From the NCBI GenBank assembly GCA_020724765.1, contig DYGJ01000004.1, forward strand, positions 1 to 32,110: DNA of 32,110 bases. Direction: 5' to 3'. The translations under genes were made by a program, and so were the position numbers. Positions 7,904 through 17,175 of this stretch are shown here, piece by piece. This DNA is from Thermotoga sp. (GTDB lineage Bacteria > Bipolaricaulota > Bipolaricaulia > Bipolaricaulales > Bipolaricaulaceae). Numbering within the stretch: the stretch's first letter is position 1; each line of letters opens with the position of its first letter. Below the pieces are notes generated by a model. That model saw only the letters and a program-made list of their open reading frames with translations, was not told the DNA's origin and did not search any database.

Positions 7904-8829
7904 CGCCCGCCATCGCGCTCCACGATCTGGCGAAGCACTACGGCCCTGTGCGCGCGCTGGATGGCGTCTCGCTCGACGTGCCGTCGGGCTCCGTGTTCGG
8001 GTTCCTCGGGCCCAACGGTGCGGGGAAGACGACCACCCTTCGCATCCTCACGGGGCTCGCCCGGCCGAGTTCAGGAAGCGCTCGCGTGCTTGGGCACGAT
8101 GTCGTGATGTCTCCTCATGCGGTGCGGTCTGCGGTGGGCTACCTTCCCGACGTGCCGGGGTTCTACCCATGGATGACCGGGGCGGAGCTGCTACGGTTCG
8201 CGGGCCGTCTGTTCGGCTTGTCCGGCCGCGTGCTCCGCACCCGCGTGGACGCCCTCCTCGACCTCGCCGGCCTCGCCGGGGTCAAGACGCGCGTAGGGGG
8301 GTACTCACGGGGGATGAAGCAACGGTTGGGCGTGGCCCAGGCCTTGATCAATGCTCCATCCGTGCTCATGCTCGACGAGCCGACGTCGGCCCTCGATCCG
8401 ATCGGGAGGAAAGCTGTGCTGGACATGATCGCCTCCCTCGCCAGCCGAACGACGGTGTTCTTCTCGACCCACATCCTGTCCGACGTGGAGCGGGTGTGCG
8501 ACACAGTGGCGATCCTTCACCGGGGGAGGGTCGCGGCCCAGGCCCGGATCGGGGAGCTGAAGTCCCGTTACGGGATGCAGAAGATCGCCGTCGAGGCGAC
8601 TCCGTCGGCCGAACCTCTCGCAGCGGCGCTTGCCCATGCACCGTGGGTATCGGCGGTCGAGCGCCCGTCGGACGACCGGGTCGTGCTCGCTGTCAACGAT
8701 GTGCAGCGCGCCCAGCGGGAGATCCCCGCTGCGGCTGTGGCGCAGGGCGTGGGGATCCGGCGCCTGGAGACAGTCGAGGTGAGTCTGGAGGACGTGTTCG
8801 TGGATCTGGTGGGGGAGGGGGGGCGATGA
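7900..8829 (+). CDS. ABC transporter ATP-binding protein
   Basis: MTPAIALHDLAKHYGPVRALDGVSLDV...GFLGPNGAGKTTTLRILTGL (Walker A), GGYSRGMKQRLGVAQAL (signature), VLMLDEPTSALDP (Walker B). ATGA overlap with the upstream gene. Confidence 0.95.
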   Translation: MTPAIALHDLAKHYGPVRALDGVSLDVPSGSVFGFLGPNGAGKTTTLRILTGLARPSSGSARVLGHDVVMSPHAVRSAVGYLPDVPGFYPWMTGAELLRFAGRLFGLSGRVLRTRVDALLDLAGLAGVKTRVGGYSRGMKQRLGVAQALINAPSVLMLDEPTSALDPIGRKAVLDMIASLASRTTVFFSTHILSDVERVCDTVAILHRGRVAAQARIGELKSRYGMQKIAVEATPSAEPLAAALAHAPWVSAVERPSDDRVVLAVNDVQRAQREIPAAAVAQGVGIRRLETVEVSLEDVFVDLVGEGGR

Positions 8830-9587
8830 GCGGGTTCCGGGCGTTCCTCGGGAAGGAGCTTCGGGAGATCGTGAAGACGTGGCGGATCTGGGTCCTCCCT
8901 GGGATAGTCCTCTTCTTCGCCGTCACCGGACCGGTGATCGCCCGGTTCGCTCCGCAGCTCGTCCAGGCCCTGGCGCCGGACACGGGCCTCGTGATCCAGA
9001 TCCCGGATCCGACGTTCCTCGACGCCTACCTTCAGTGGACGAAGAACCTCGTGCAGATCGTCACGTTTGCGATCATCATCATTTTCGCGGGAGCGGTGTC
9101 GGCGGAACGCAGGTCGGGCACGGCCGTGCTTGTGCTCACGAAACCCTTGAGCCGCACTGCGTTCATCGTCGCCAAGTACCTCGCTCAAGGTGCGCTCCTC
9201 GTGGGGACCGTGGCGGTGGGCGCCGCGATCACCTGGGCCCTCACCTACGCCGTGTTCGGCGAGGCCCCGCTCTTGTCCCTCGCCCAAGCGACTGGGGTGT
9301 GGCTTGTCTGGGCGCTGATGATCCTCGGGATCATGGTCTTCCTATCGTCCCTCGTGGGCTCTCAGGCTGGGGCAGCCGGCCTCGGTCTGGGCGCGTTCGT
9401 GCTCTTGTCCATCGCCTCGATCTGGGCGCCGGCTGTGCGGTACAGCCCGGTCGGGCTCCTCAACCTCTCCGACGAGATCGTGGCTGGTCGGGCTGGGTCG
9501 CTCTTGTGGCCGGTCGTCACGGGGTTCGCCCTCACCGGGGTTGCCCTCGCCAAAGCGGTGTGGGCCTTTTCCCGCAAGGAGCTGTAG
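8826..9587 (+). CDS. ABC-2 type transporter permease
   Basis: MSGFRAFLGKELREIVKTWRIWVLPGIVLFFAVTGPVIARFAPQLVQAL...SAERRSGTAVLVLTKPLSRTAFIVAKYLAQ; ABC-2 permease features. ATG at 8826 overlaps the ATPase stop. Confidence 0.9.
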   Translation: MSGFRAFLGKELREIVKTWRIWVLPGIVLFFAVTGPVIARFAPQLVQALAPDTGLVIQIPDPTFLDAYLQWTKNLVQIVTFAIIIIFAGAVSAERRSGTAVLVLTKPLSRTAFIVAKYLAQGALLVGTVAVGAAITWALTYAVFGEAPLLSLAQATGVWLVWALMILGIMVFLSSLVGSQAGAAGLGLGAFVLLSIASIWAPAVRYSPVGLLNLSDEIVAGRAGSLLWPVVTGFALTGVALAKAVWAFSRKEL

Positions 9588-9620
9588 GAGCGTTCCGTGC
9601 TATGGGATCGCCGCTCGACC

Positions 9621-11465
9621 TTAGAGCGGCCACACCCGCAGGAGGAGCGGGACCGCCACCGCCACCGCGATCACCTGAAGCGGGAGGCCGAGGGGCCAGT
9701 AGTCGCCGAACCGGAACCCGCCTGGTCCGAGGATGAGGGTGTTGTTCTGGTGGGCGATGGGCGTGATGAACGAGGACGAGGCCCCAACCGCGACGGCCAT
9801 CAGGAACGGGTCCGCTTTCAACCCAAGCTGCGCGGCGGCGCCGAGGGCGATCGGGCACATCACCGCCGCGGTAGCCGCGTTGTTGAGCACTGCGGACAGA
9901 AGCATCGTCACGACGAGGACCAGCGCCAGGGCCACAGCCGGGTTCCCCGGACCCGCGATTCCCAATAGAGACTTGGCGATCAGCCCTGCCGCGCCCGTGC
10001 TCTCCATCGCCCCCGCTACCGGGATCAGCGCTCCCAGGAGCACGATCACCGGCCAGTCGATCGCGTCGTAGACCGCGCGCGTGGACACGGTGCGCAGCGC
10101 CAGCGAGGCAAGGACGCCGGCGGCGAACGCCACCGCGGCAGGAAGAAGGCCGACCGCGGCGATGAAGACCGCCAGGCCCATGATGAGGGACGCGGTGAGC
10201 GCCTTGCGCTTGTCCGGGATGCGCAGCGAGCGCCCTGCAAGAGGCACGCAGCCGAACTGGTTTGCGAAGTCGGCCAAGGCATCCGCAGGTCCCTGCAGAA
10301 GGAGCACATCGCCCGCCTTGAGCGCCATCGTGCGCAGCCGAGCGAGCGACCTGCGTCCCTGGCGCGACACGGCGAGGAGGTTGATCCCGTACCGGGTACG
10401 GAGGAGGAGGTCCCGGGCCGAGCGGCCCTCCAAACCTGAATCAGGGAGGACCGCGTGCTCCACGAGCACGATCTCCTCCGCTGAAGCCGTCCTCTCGTCT
10501 TCTTCCGCGCTCCCCGCCTTGGAGGCCTTCGCGCTGCCCTGTACAGGTGCTGTCGCTCCTTTCGCGGCTTCGTCCCGCTTCGCTTCCTCGAGTTTCAGGC
10601 CGAGGCTGGCCAGCACGTTTGCCAGGGCTTCCGCCTGGGCCTCGATGAGCAGGATGTCCCCCGCGCGGACGACCCACCGCCGGTTGGGGGCGGTGACGCG
10701 CACCCCGTTCCGCACGAAGCTGACGATCTGGGCGTCCGCATCCTCCAGCACCTCCTCCACCTGGCGCAGCGTCATGCCCGCGATCTTGCTCCCCTCCTCC
10801 ACGCGGGCTTCGGTGAGGTAGGCCGCGAGGTCGAACCCCTCGGAGGAGGCCCCCTTGCGTGCCGGGACGAGCCGCCACCCCACGAGCGCGATGAAGAGCA
10901 CTCCCGCTCCCGCCACCGCCAACCCGACCGGGGCGAAGTCGAACATCGCGAACCCGCCGGCGCCGCTTTGGGCACGGAACGCGGACACGATGAGGTTGGG
11001 CGGGGTTCCGATGAGGGTCGTCATCCCGCCGAGGATTGAGCCGAACGCGAGCGGCATCAGCACCCGTCCCGGAGGGATCTCCTGCCGGGTTGCGATCTGA
11101 AGGGAGACGGGTATGAGGAGGGCGAGCGCGCCTACGTTGTTCATCACGCTCGACAGGAGCGCAGCCAGCCCGGTCAGGGCACCGATCATCAGCGTGGGAC
11201 CGACCTTGAGCTTGAGGATGCGCCGGGTGAGGACGTCCACTGCGCCCGAGGACTGAAGGCTGCTGCTGAGGACGAGCACACAGGCCACCGTGATCACCGC
11301 CGGGTGACCGAACCCGGCGAAGGCATCCCCCGCCGGCACCACGCCCACGAGGACACAGGCGAGGAGGGCTCCCAGGGCGACCATGTCGTGGCGCCAGCGG
11401 CCCCACAGGAACCCGCCCAAGGTGGCGGCCAGGATGCCCATGATGAGGAACTGGTGAACGGTCAT
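9621..11465 (-). CDS. SLC13/DASS-type permease with two RCK_C (TrkA-C) domains
   Basis: 614 aa; SVMNNVGALALLIPVSLQIA, GSILGGMTTLIGTPPNLIVSAFR and VLNNAATAAVMCPIALGAAAQLG membrane halves flank a cytosolic region with two RCK_C-like segments (ARVEEGSKIAGMTLRQVEE... and AVLPDSGLEGRSARDLLLRTRYGINLLAV...). Confidence 0.9.
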   Translation of the reverse strand: MTVHQFLIMGILAATLGGFLWGRWRHDMVALGALLACVLVGVVPAGDAFAGFGHPAVITVACVLVLSSSLQSSGAVDVLTRRILKLKVGPTLMIGALTGLAALLSSVMNNVGALALLIPVSLQIATRQEIPPGRVLMPLAFGSILGGMTTLIGTPPNLIVSAFRAQSGAGGFAMFDFAPVGLAVAGAGVLFIALVGWRLVPARKGASSEGFDLAAYLTEARVEEGSKIAGMTLRQVEEVLEDADAQIVSFVRNGVRVTAPNRRWVVRAGDILLIEAQAEALANVLASLGLKLEEAKRDEAAKGATAPVQGSAKASKAGSAEEDERTASAEEIVLVEHAVLPDSGLEGRSARDLLLRTRYGINLLAVSRQGRRSLARLRTMALKAGDVLLLQGPADALADFANQFGCVPLAGRSLRIPDKRKALTASLIMGLAVFIAAVGLLPAAVAFAAGVLASLALRTVSTRAVYDAIDWPVIVLLGALIPVAGAMESTGAAGLIAKSLLGIAGPGNPAVALALVLVVTMLLSAVLNNAATAAVMCPIALGAAAQLGLKADPFLMAVAVGASSSFITPIAHQNNTLILGPGGFRFGDYWPLGLPLQVIAVAVAVPLLLRVWPL

Positions 11466-11528
11466 CGTCTGCTCCTCCTTCGCACGGGGACAGCCGATTG
11501 TAGCAACTGGACTGCGCAGGGGCCGGAG

Positions 11529-12878
11529 CTACTGCGCGGAGGTCGCAGCGTCTTCACGCACGAACCGCTTGAACTTCCGGTTGTCCGGGGGGAGCGGGAT
11601 CCTCTCGAACCGAACCTGCACCGGGGCAGCGATCCCGAACGCGGAGAGTTCCGTACGGAACCGGCCCGGGAGAGCAGCCCGTATGGGATCCGGATCCGCC
11701 CCCTCTTCAACCTCGATCGTGATCGCCACGGTTCCGTCCCTCTCCTGGACGACGCGGAACTCGCGGATCGCGTCGCCCGAGGTGATGATCCAGCGGCTGA
11801 TGAGGTCCGGGAACACGGGGCGCGTCATCCCTTCGCGCGTTCGGAACACGAACACGTCGTCGTTCCGCCCGATCACCTTGGCGATAGACCGGAAGCGGCT
11901 CCCGCAGGGACAAGGCCCGCCCAGCTCCACAAGGTCGTTCATCTCGTACCGAATGAGCGGCTGAACGGTGTTGAGGAGGTTCGTGACGATCATCCTTCGC
12001 GCTGTCTCCCCCGGCTCCGTGACTGGATCTCCGCCCTCGTTGAACAGCTCGACGTACACAAGGTCCTCATTGAGGTGGAGGGTCCCGCGGCGACAAGCGC
12101 TCCCGATCGGACCCTCGCTCGCCTGGTAGATCTCGACCACCGGGCACCCGAACGCCCGCTGGAGTCGCTCCTTCTCTTCGCGTTCCAGAACCTCGGCGTA
12201 GGACACGACGCGCTTCGGCATGACGCGGATCTCTTCCACGTGTGGGAGGAGGAGCCGCAGGAGCGACGGCGGGGCCATGAGGACATTGATCCGGTCTGCG
12301 TTCACCCGCTCCACGATCTCTTTCGGGTCGGACATCGTACTCATGTAGGCCAGGGAGATGAGCGGCACGCGGATGTCCGCGAACCCCTGGCTGAACACGC
12401 GGAGAAGGAACAGGATCCTGAACGGAAGCAGACGGAGCGGGATTCCTCCCCGGGCGAGAAACACCGCGGGCAACCGTTCTGTCAGGGACTTGGGTGTGAC
12501 GTAGATCCCCTTCGCTCCGCTCGTCCCGCTCGACAGCCCCACCACGTACTCCCCCGCGTAGTAGCCGAGGTAGTCCCCGGCGAGTTCCTTCTCCACCGCG
12601 TACTTGACCAGCTCATCTTTTTTCAGGCCCGCCGTGTTGAGGCGGTCGAAGTTCTCCATCATCACGGCCTTGTTGATCGTGGGGAGCTGGGCGAACTCGG
12701 CGAGCGACCGGACCTCGCGATCGCGGTAGCGGTCCTGGTAGAACGGGCTCTTCTCCCGCACGACGGCGAGGAGCGCTTCGACCGCCCGCCACTGTTGCTG
12801 ATGGATGTTCTCCCTGGTGTACCCGTAGAACCGTCGCTGAAGGGTGACGTAGTCGGCGAGGGAGCGGAAGGGGTTCAT
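11529..12878 (-). CDS. Adenylate-forming ligase (phenylacetate-CoA ligase / F390 synthetase-related)
   Basis: MNPFRSLADYVTLQRRFYGYTRENIHQQQWRAVEALLAVVREKSPFYQDRY...VVGLSSGTSGAKGIYVTPKSL (AMP-binding loop), VEIYQASEGPIG, PLIRYEMNDLVEL. The longer ORF to 13271 is a stop-free extension through the neighbouring gene; start chosen at 12878. Confidence 0.85.
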   Translation of the reverse strand: MNPFRSLADYVTLQRRFYGYTRENIHQQQWRAVEALLAVVREKSPFYQDRYRDREVRSLAEFAQLPTINKAVMMENFDRLNTAGLKKDELVKYAVEKELAGDYLGYYAGEYVVGLSSGTSGAKGIYVTPKSLTERLPAVFLARGGIPLRLLPFRILFLLRVFSQGFADIRVPLISLAYMSTMSDPKEIVERVNADRINVLMAPPSLLRLLLPHVEEIRVMPKRVVSYAEVLEREEKERLQRAFGCPVVEIYQASEGPIGSACRRGTLHLNEDLVYVELFNEGGDPVTEPGETARRMIVTNLLNTVQPLIRYEMNDLVELGGPCPCGSRFRSIAKVIGRNDDVFVFRTREGMTRPVFPDLISRWIITSGDAIREFRVVQERDGTVAITIEVEEGADPDPIRAALPGRFRTELSAFGIAAPVQVRFERIPLPPDNRKFKRFVREDAATSAQ

Positions 12879-14101
12879 CGGCGGGGTGCCCGGAGCTTCG
12901 TTCGCTTCGCCGATCCACCGACGGGTTCCATGATCCAGCAGTAGAAGCGTTCGAGGCCGTACCGGTAGCCCGTGCGCTCCCATAGGACGAGGAGGAGTCC
13001 CCACCCCACCGCGAACAACAGGCCCGCCAGGAGGGCGGGGTACATGCCGAGGTAGAGCCCCGGCCACATCGCCCGCACGAGCCGGAAGACGCCCGCTGAG
13101 ACCACGCTCTCCACGAAGTACACGGACAAGCTGACCGTGCCCAGTCGGTGGAAGAACCGGGTGATGATGCCCGGATGCCGGTCTGTGTCCGTTCGCAGGT
13201 CTAACACCCGCACGGTGAGAGCCAGCAGGAGGAGGAACAACCCCACCTGGAACACCATGATCGCGTACCACTGGAGGTCGATCGCCCGTTGCAGCATCGT
13301 ATTGGGGAGGAGGACGTACAGGGCGAGGCCAGCAGTAAGGAACAGCGTTCCCACCGGCACCACTCTTCGCACCGCTCGTGCTCCGTCACGCATGAACCGC
13401 AGTCCGGCCCAGACCCCGAACAGGCCAAACGCGAGGTAGGGGAGGAGAGGGTTGTTCTTGTTCACGAGCCAGTTCAGCCCGAGGGCGACGAGGCGGTCCC
13501 TCCCGTCCACCGCGTTCAGATAGGTCTCGTAGAGCGGGATGCGGAGGAGCGAGAGGATTAACACCACCACGGCCGCGCCGAGGGCGATCGCGGGCGGAAC
13601 GCGCTTGCGGAGCCTCCAGACGAGCGACAGGAACAGCCCGACGAGGATCGCGTTCGACCCGATCATGACCAGGCTGTCCACGTACAGCAGCCGCTCCGCG
13701 CTGAACCCCGGGAAGCGGCCTGTCCTGATGAGCTCGACGAGCACGCTATTGTCGAACGATCGGCTCTCGAAGTCGACGAGGCCGGGGCCGGTGAACACGA
13801 AGTAGGCGTAGGCCACGGCGAGCACGAACAGGCCAGCCACAACCCGCGACAGCAGGACCCTACGCCTGCGCTCTTCGTGCGCGAGCCGCTGCGAAATGCG
13901 TACCGTGTGGGCGAACCCGCTGATCATGGCGAACAGCCCGGCGCACATGAGCAGGAACCCGATGACGGTGATCACGAGCGGTGGGCTCTCGAAGTCGATC
14001 TCCCACACCCCGTCGAAGTGGTAGAACGCCGTGTGCATGAGGAGAACGGCGAAGATGCCGATCCCGCGTATGACGTCCAGCCCTCGGTAGTCCTTGATCA
14101 T
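12875..14101 (-). CDS. Polytopic membrane protein, HgsNAT/DUF1624-like acyltransferase family
   Basis: MIKDYRGLDVIRGIGIFAVLLMHTAFYHFDGVW... (RG.DV.RG...LL.H..F.F motif) plus about 10 TM segments. 4-bp overlap with the adenylate-forming ligase. Confidence 0.75.
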   Translation of the reverse strand: MIKDYRGLDVIRGIGIFAVLLMHTAFYHFDGVWEIDFESPPLVITVIGFLLMCAGLFAMISGFAHTVRISQRLAHEERRRRVLLSRVVAGLFVLAVAYAYFVFTGPGLVDFESRSFDNSVLVELIRTGRFPGFSAERLLYVDSLVMIGSNAILVGLFLSLVWRLRKRVPPAIALGAAVVVLILSLLRIPLYETYLNAVDGRDRLVALGLNWLVNKNNPLLPYLAFGLFGVWAGLRFMRDGARAVRRVVPVGTLFLTAGLALYVLLPNTMLQRAIDLQWYAIMVFQVGLFLLLLALTVRVLDLRTDTDRHPGIITRFFHRLGTVSLSVYFVESVVSAGVFRLVRAMWPGLYLGMYPALLAGLLFAVGWGLLLVLWERTGYRYGLERFYCWIMEPVGGSAKRTKLRAPRR

Positions 14102-14183
14102 CGGATGTTCCTCGGAATGACCCTTGGCTGGCCAGACTACTGCCTACACGATCCGCGAGGCAAGTAGATCTCACCACCCAGGC

Positions 14184-14630
14184 TCAGGCCAGCGGCTCGT
14201 CCGCCCTCAGTTGCTCATAGGCAGTCCGAATCTGCGCGGCGATGCGATCGAGCTCCTCCCGTGGCGGTTTCGCGCTCCAGTCCGTGATCAGCCTGAACGG
14301 ATCGCCCCGGTACCGTGGGAAGACGTGTAAGTGGACGTGAAACACCTCCTGGAACGCGGCCTCGCCGTCAGCGAGGAACAGGTTCACCCCCTCGCATTTC
14401 ACCCCCGAGCGGCGGAGGGCAGCGGCGGTGCGCTGGGCAATCGTCCACATGTGGCGGCCCGTCGCCTCATCAAGGTCAGCGAGCGAGGCCACGTGGCGCT
14501 TGGGGATGACCATCGCGTGGCCCGGGTTCACGGGCCCGATCGTGAGCAGCCCCAGCACGCGGTCGTCTTCGTAGAACGCGCTCACCGGGCTCTCCCTCGT
14601 TACGATCCGACAGAACACGCAGTCGTGCAC
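14184..14630 (-). CDS. HIT family (histidine triad) protein
   Basis: From GTG at 14630: (M)HDCVFCRIVTRESPVSAFYEDDRVLGLL...NPGHAMVIPKRH...FQEVFHVHLHVFPRY; HxHxH triad and CxxC. GGGGAGG RBS upstream. Confidence 0.92.
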   Translation of the reverse strand: MHDCVFCRIVTRESPVSAFYEDDRVLGLLTIGPVNPGHAMVIPKRHVASLADLDEATGRHMWTIAQRTAAALRRSGVKCEGVNLFLADGEAAFQEVFHVHLHVFPRYRGDPFRLITDWSAKPPREELDRIAAQIRTAYEQLRADEPLA

Positions 14631-14779
14631 GGACCACCTCCCCTGGATGACGCCTCTGGCCAAACCCGCCCTGTAGGGTCTGGAGCATACTATCCAGGGC
14701 AGAGACTCGGGGCTACTCTGCAACTGGGCTATCTGCGCGGCCGGCTGGAACGCATCTCCCCCTGCGGTACCATGAGTTC

Positions 14780-15928
14780 ATGGACCCATTGTCGCGAGAA
14801 GACCTGAGAGACCTTGTGGAAGGAGCATCCCCCCACTGCGTGTCGCTCTTCTTGCCCACGGGCCGCGCAGGGCCGGCTGCTCGCGAGGGAGCGATCCGTC
14901 TCAAGAACCTCCTTCGCCAAGCAGAGGAACGGCTGGTGGCTCTCGGGATGAGGGCCCCCGAGGCCCAGGAGTTGCTCACGCCGGCGTGGAACCTCGTTGG
15001 CGATAGCCTGTTCTGGTCGTATCAGAGCGATGGGCTGGCTATCTTTGTAGCGCCAGGCGAGCTGCGGAAGTGGCGTCTTCCTTTGCGGTTCGAGGAGCTG
15101 GCGGTGGTGGCCGGGCGATTCCATGTGAAACCGCTCCTCCCTCTGTTCACCGGCGATGGCCGGTTCGAGGTGCTGGCCCTGAGCCAGAATCAGGTCCGCC
15201 TGCTGTTGGGGACGCGGCACAGCGTGAGTGAGATCCCCGTAGAGGAAGTGCCCACGGCCCTCGCCGACATCATGCGTGCAGATCTCGTTCAGAAGCACCT
15301 CCAGTTCCGCACCGCGGCGGCCAGCGGGCCAGGGAAGCAAGCCGCGGCGTACCACGGCCATGGTGGGGCCGATGCCGGGCGCAAGGACGACATCTTGCGG
15401 TTCTTCCGCCGGCTCGACGACGGCCTGAAGGCGTACCTCACATCGGAACCCGTTCCCCTTGTGCTGGCAGGAGTGGATTACCTCCTTCCGTTGTACCGCG
15501 AGGCGAGCTCCTACGCGCACTTGGTGGACGAAGGGGTCACGGGGAGCCCCGATCGGCTGAGCTCGGAACAGCTTCACGCTCAAGCGTGGGCGTTGGTTGA
15601 GCCTCACTTCCGTCGGGCTCAGGAGAAGGCTGCGGACAGGTTCGCCGAGCGCCTTGGCACGGGGCTGGCTTCGGCCCAACTCCCCGAAGTCCTCCGCGCC
15701 GCCCGGGAGGGCCGCGTGGAAGACCTGTTTGTAGCCGTGGGCGTGCAACGTTGGGGGAGGATAACCCCCACGGGCGGGGTCGAGGTCCACGAATCGGCCC
15801 AGCCGGGAGATCAGGACCTTCTCGACCTCATCGCGGTGGAGACCCTGCTTCGGAAGGGTACGGTGTACGCCGTATCGCCCGACAGGGTCCCCGGAGGGGA
15901 CTGCCTGGCCGCGGTGTTCCGCTACTAG
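14780..15928 (+). CDS. Bacterial archaeo-eukaryotic release factor-like protein (baeRF family 7-like)
   Basis: PHCVSLFLPTGRAGPAAREGAIRLKNLLRQAEERLVALGMRAPEAQELL...DSLFWSYQSDGLAIFVAPG...FHVKPLLPLFTGDGRFEVLALSQNQVRLL...LVLAGVDYLLPLYREASSYAHLVDEGV...EVHESAQPGDQDLLDLIAVETLLRKGTVYAV; matches the remembered baeRF7 pattern. Confidence 0.78.
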   Translation: MDPLSREDLRDLVEGASPHCVSLFLPTGRAGPAAREGAIRLKNLLRQAEERLVALGMRAPEAQELLTPAWNLVGDSLFWSYQSDGLAIFVAPGELRKWRLPLRFEELAVVAGRFHVKPLLPLFTGDGRFEVLALSQNQVRLLLGTRHSVSEIPVEEVPTALADIMRADLVQKHLQFRTAAASGPGKQAAAYHGHGGADAGRKDDILRFFRRLDDGLKAYLTSEPVPLVLAGVDYLLPLYREASSYAHLVDEGVTGSPDRLSSEQLHAQAWALVEPHFRRAQEKAADRFAERLGTGLASAQLPEVLRAAREGRVEDLFVAVGVQRWGRITPTGGVEVHESAQPGDQDLLDLIAVETLLRKGTVYAVSPDRVPGGDCLAAVFRY

Positions 15929-15936
15929 GGGGAGAG

Positions 15937-17175
15937 GTGCACGGGAAGCTCCTATCCCTTGACGACTACCGCCCGCTGGTGGGGGATCCGGTGGTGGACC
16001 GGATTCGGGACAAGGCCCGCCCTCTTCGGGGTTTGCATGTAACGCACATCAACTCCACCTACTACGGAGGAGGGGTCGCTGTCCTCCTTTCCCCCCTCGC
16101 CCTCCTCATGAACGATGTCGGGATCCAAACCGGATGGAGGGTGATCCAGGGGTCCCCCGACTTCTTCAGCGTGACGAAGAAGTTTCACAACGCGCTTCAG
16201 GGCGGGGACGTCAACCTGAGCCCCCGCAAGAAGCAGATCTACGAGGACACGGTGTACGAGAACGCCGTTCGCAATCATCTTGACCACGACGTGGTCATCA
16301 TCCACGACCCCCAGCCCCTCCCCCTTGTGGAGCACTACCGCAAGCGCGGGCCCTGGGTCTGGCGGTGCCACATCGACCTCACGGATCCGCACCCTGGGCT
16401 ATGGGCCTACCTTGCCCCGTTCATCGAGCGGTACGACGCGGTGATCGTATCCATGCCCGAGTACCGGCAGGAGCTGCGCACCCCTCAGGTCGTGTTCCCT
16501 CCGGCGATCGATGCCTTCGCCAATCAGAACCGGGACCTCTCTCCAGCCGAGGTCGACGAACGGCTCGCCCACTACGGGATCCCCACCGATCTTCCGCTGG
16601 TGGTTCAGATTTCCCGGTTCGACCCCTGGAAGGACCCTCAGGGAGTGATCGAGGCGTTCAAACTGGCGCGGAAGGAGATCCCGGCGACGTTGGTCCTCCT
16701 GGGGAACGTGGCCACCGACGATCCCGAGGGCGAGGAAGTCTACCGGTCGCTTCTCGACCAACGGGAGGAGCGGATCATCATCCTCAGCCGCCAGGACGGG
16801 GCCCTGGTGAACGCGCTCCAGCGCCGGGCGGCGGTGGTCCTCCAGAAGTCGACGCGGGAGGGGTTTGGCCTCACCGTGGCCGAGGCGATGTGGAAGGGGA
16901 CGCCCGTGGTCGGTGGAGACGTAGGTGGGATCAAGCATCAGATCACAGATGAGGTGAACGGGTTCCTCGTCGCTTCCGTGGAGGAGGCTGCCCAGCGGAT
17001 GGTAGAGCTTCTGCGGGACGACGATCTGCGGCGGGAGATGGGATCCAGGGCCCGGGAGACGGTGCGGGAGCAGTTTCTGATGGCAGTGCTCCTCGAGCGT
17101 TACCTGGACCTGTTCAACGCGTTCGAGCCCGACTTCCGCTTGCGGGAGCTGGGGAGCTCAGCACCGCAGGAGTGA
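15937..17175 (+). CDS. treT: Trehalose synthase TreT-like GT4 glycosyltransferase
   Basis: LRGLHVTHINSTYYGGGVAVLLSPLALLMNDVGIQTGWRVIQGSPDFFSVTKKFHNALQG...WRCHIDLT...QISRFDPWKDPQGVIEAF...LQKSTREGFGLTVAEAMWKGTPVVGGDVGGIKHQI; TreT/GT-B signatures. GTG start at 15937, 8 nt after the baeRF stop. Confidence 0.85.
   Translation: MHGKLLSLDDYRPLVGDPVVDRIRDKARPLRGLHVTHINSTYYGGGVAVLLSPLALLMNDVGIQTGWRVIQGSPDFFSVTKKFHNALQGGDVNLSPRKKQIYEDTVYENAVRNHLDHDVVIIHDPQPLPLVEHYRKRGPWVWRCHIDLTDPHPGLWAYLAPFIERYDAVIVSMPEYRQELRTPQVVFPPAIDAFANQNRDLSPAEVDERLAHYGIPTDLPLVVQISRFDPWKDPQGVIEAFKLARKEIPATLVLLGNVATDDPEGEEVYRSLLDQREERIIILSRQDGALVNALQRRAAVVLQKSTREGFGLTVAEAMWKGTPVVGGDVGGIKHQITDEVNGFLVASVEEAAQRMVELLRDDDLRREMGSRARETVREQFLMAVLLERYLDLFNAFEPDFRLRELGSSAPQE

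Noticed and set aside
11304-12944. 546-aa + strand ORF opposite the adenylate-forming ligase
   Set aside because: Antisense shadow; the minus strand carries the SSGTSG AMP-binding loop and a coupled neighbour.
13200-13271. N-terminal extension of the adenylate-forming ligase (ORF start at 13271)
   Set aside because: The first ~131 residues are antisense-type Pro/Arg/Gly-rich sequence inside the membrane-protein gene; the homologous part begins at MNPFRSLADY (12878).
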